Below, piece by piece: positions 5,596 to 6,025 of a stretch of 6,025 nt of DNA (its first letter is position 1; each line of letters opens with the position of its first letter). The notes beneath the pieces are model-generated. The model did no database searches. It saw only the letters and a program-made list of their open reading frames with translations, and was not told the DNA's origin. The DNA is taken from positions 1 through 6,025 of the forward strand of contig JACCVS010000709.1 in NCBI GenBank assembly GCA_013698055.1, given 5' to 3'. This stretch comes from Acidobacteriota bacterium. Lineage in GTDB: Bacteria; Acidobacteriota; Blastocatellia; Pyrinomonadales; Pyrinomonadaceae. Both the position numbers and the translations under genes were made by a program.

Positions 5596-5982
5596 ATGGA
5601 AGACAGCTCAGATCAACAGAAGCTCAAAAAGAAGCGCTGGAAAGGCGGTCGCCCGAGGAAGAGTCCGGGTGAACGGCGCTCCGAGCAGCAGAACGCGCGC
5701 CTCACGCTTGAGGAAAGCCGGTGTTTCAAAGCGAAGGCACGTACTCTGCGTCTCAGGCCATGCGACCTCGCGCGCCGCGTATTGCTCGGTCTCAAATTGC
5801 CAAAGCCGGTCCCTGAACTTAATCAGCAGGCATGGAAAGACCTCGTGCCGCTTGCCAATGACTTGAGGTGGGCGATTCAACTCGTCAAGTTCGGGCGCAA
5901 AGACACCATAGACCAGAGCTTGCTGGAAAATCTATTCGAAGCCGTGCGTGAACTCAGACGAGAACTGAGAGGTGACATTTGA
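5596..5982 (+). CDS. mobC: MobC-like plasmid mobilization (relaxosome) protein, ribbon-helix-helix
   Basis: The protein has 128 residues. The N-terminus is strongly basic and disordered (KLKKKRWKGGRPRKSPGERRSE). Residues ~32-67 form an RHH-type domain, QQNARLTLEESRCFKAKART followed by LRLRPCDLARRVLLG, the pattern of MobC/relaxosome accessory proteins. The C-terminal helical part (ELNQQAWKDLVPLANDLRWA, then FEAVRELRRELRG) corresponds to the family's segment that usually reads like LNxxANNLNQ. In known systems the protein binds and opens oriT so the relaxase can nick. ATG 5596 has GAGG (5582-5585) at 10 nt. A stronger GAGGAG at 5550-5555 serves no in-frame standard start. The relaxase start overlaps its stop codon, which supports a mobilization operon. 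The MobC label comes from the N-terminal pattern and the neighbour; a generic RHH protein is the alternative. Confidence 0.75.
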   Translation: MEDSSDQQKLKKKRWKGGRPRKSPGERRSEQQNARLTLEESRCFKAKARTLRLRPCDLARRVLLGLKLPKPVPELNQQAWKDLVPLANDLRWAIQLVKFGRKDTIDQSLLENLFEAVRELRRELRGDI

Positions 5983-6025
5983 TAATCACAATCAGCCACG
6001 GCGGGAGTTTCGCGCAATCCATCAG
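5979..6025 (+). CDS. Relaxase (MOBP-like nickase), first 15 codons only (runs off window)
   Basis: TTG at 5979-5981 overlaps the mobC stop codon TGA (5980-5982) by two bases. AGAGG (5968-5972) sits 6 nt ahead, which supports this start. The reading is MIITISHGGSFAQSI, and MIIxISHGGSF-type beginnings are typical of plasmid relaxases that follow MobC. Family members nick oriT through an active-site Tyr and pilot the strand during conjugation. The overlap implies translational coupling with mobC. Only the N-terminus is visible, so the catalytic Tyr and the His triad cannot be checked. The call relies on the motif plus context. Confidence 0.65.
   Translation, partial: MIITISHGGSFAQSI

Noticed and set aside
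5555..5866. A 103-codon plus-strand frame beginning GTG/TTG directly at GAGGAG
   Set aside because: It overlaps mobC in another frame and gives a low-complexity Arg/Ser-rich product, while the mobC frame shows an RHH pattern and couples to the relaxase. The SD-like GAGGAG overlaps the start itself and is too close to be used.
1..6025. CRISPR array, tRNA, rRNA, iteron-type origin, or multi-gene defence cassette
   Set aside because: No regularly spaced repeats, no cloverleaf or rRNA-like sequence, no iteron array and no known defence domains other than the TA pair were found on either strand.

Overview
This window looks like accessory bacterial DNA, probably from a plasmid or an integrated mobilizable element. 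The host cannot be named from sequence alone. Moderate GC content, a degraded tyrosine recombinase, an IS982-like insertion sequence and IS200/IS605-type TnpB debris would fit soil or hot-spring phyla such as Acidobacteriota or Chloroflexota, but this is a weak guess. No rRNA, tRNA, CRISPR array or housekeeping gene was seen.

Left half (1-2638, everything on the minus strand): a mobile-element scrapyard. At the edge lies a type II toxin-antitoxin operon: parD (60-332) followed at once by the first 19 codons of parE (1-59). A good promoter sits inside a palindromic operator upstream of parD. Next come a frameshifted and truncated tyrosine recombinase (472-1060) and a 5'-truncated tnpB with its downstream right-end hairpin (1086-1653). 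An IS982-like element follows (1654-2538), with perfect 18-bp terminal inverted repeats and a transposase whose last ~20 residues are displaced by a frameshift. Beyond it is the cut-off start of an unrelated small gene (2539-2638). The two IS flanks belong to different genes and show no target duplication, so DNA was lost or rearranged at the IS.

Right half (2629-6025, everything on the plus strand): an apparently intact plasmid-type module. It holds a 466-469 residue protein I do not recognise, with a possible C-terminal helix-turn-helix; a 311-bp intergenic region with a hairpin and a 27-bp dyad; a ParB-family DNA-binding protein (4341-5441); and a 154-bp region that is the natural place to look for oriT. 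A MobC-like relaxosome protein (5596-5982) and the first codons of a relaxase come last. The relaxase starts at a TTG overlapping the mobC stop codon and leaves the window at 6025.

Reading: the right half encodes DNA-handling and mobilization functions of a transferable replicon. The left half holds its TA system and the remains of elements that landed there. The most novel item is the unrecognised protein together with the ParB-like gene and the structured DNA between them.
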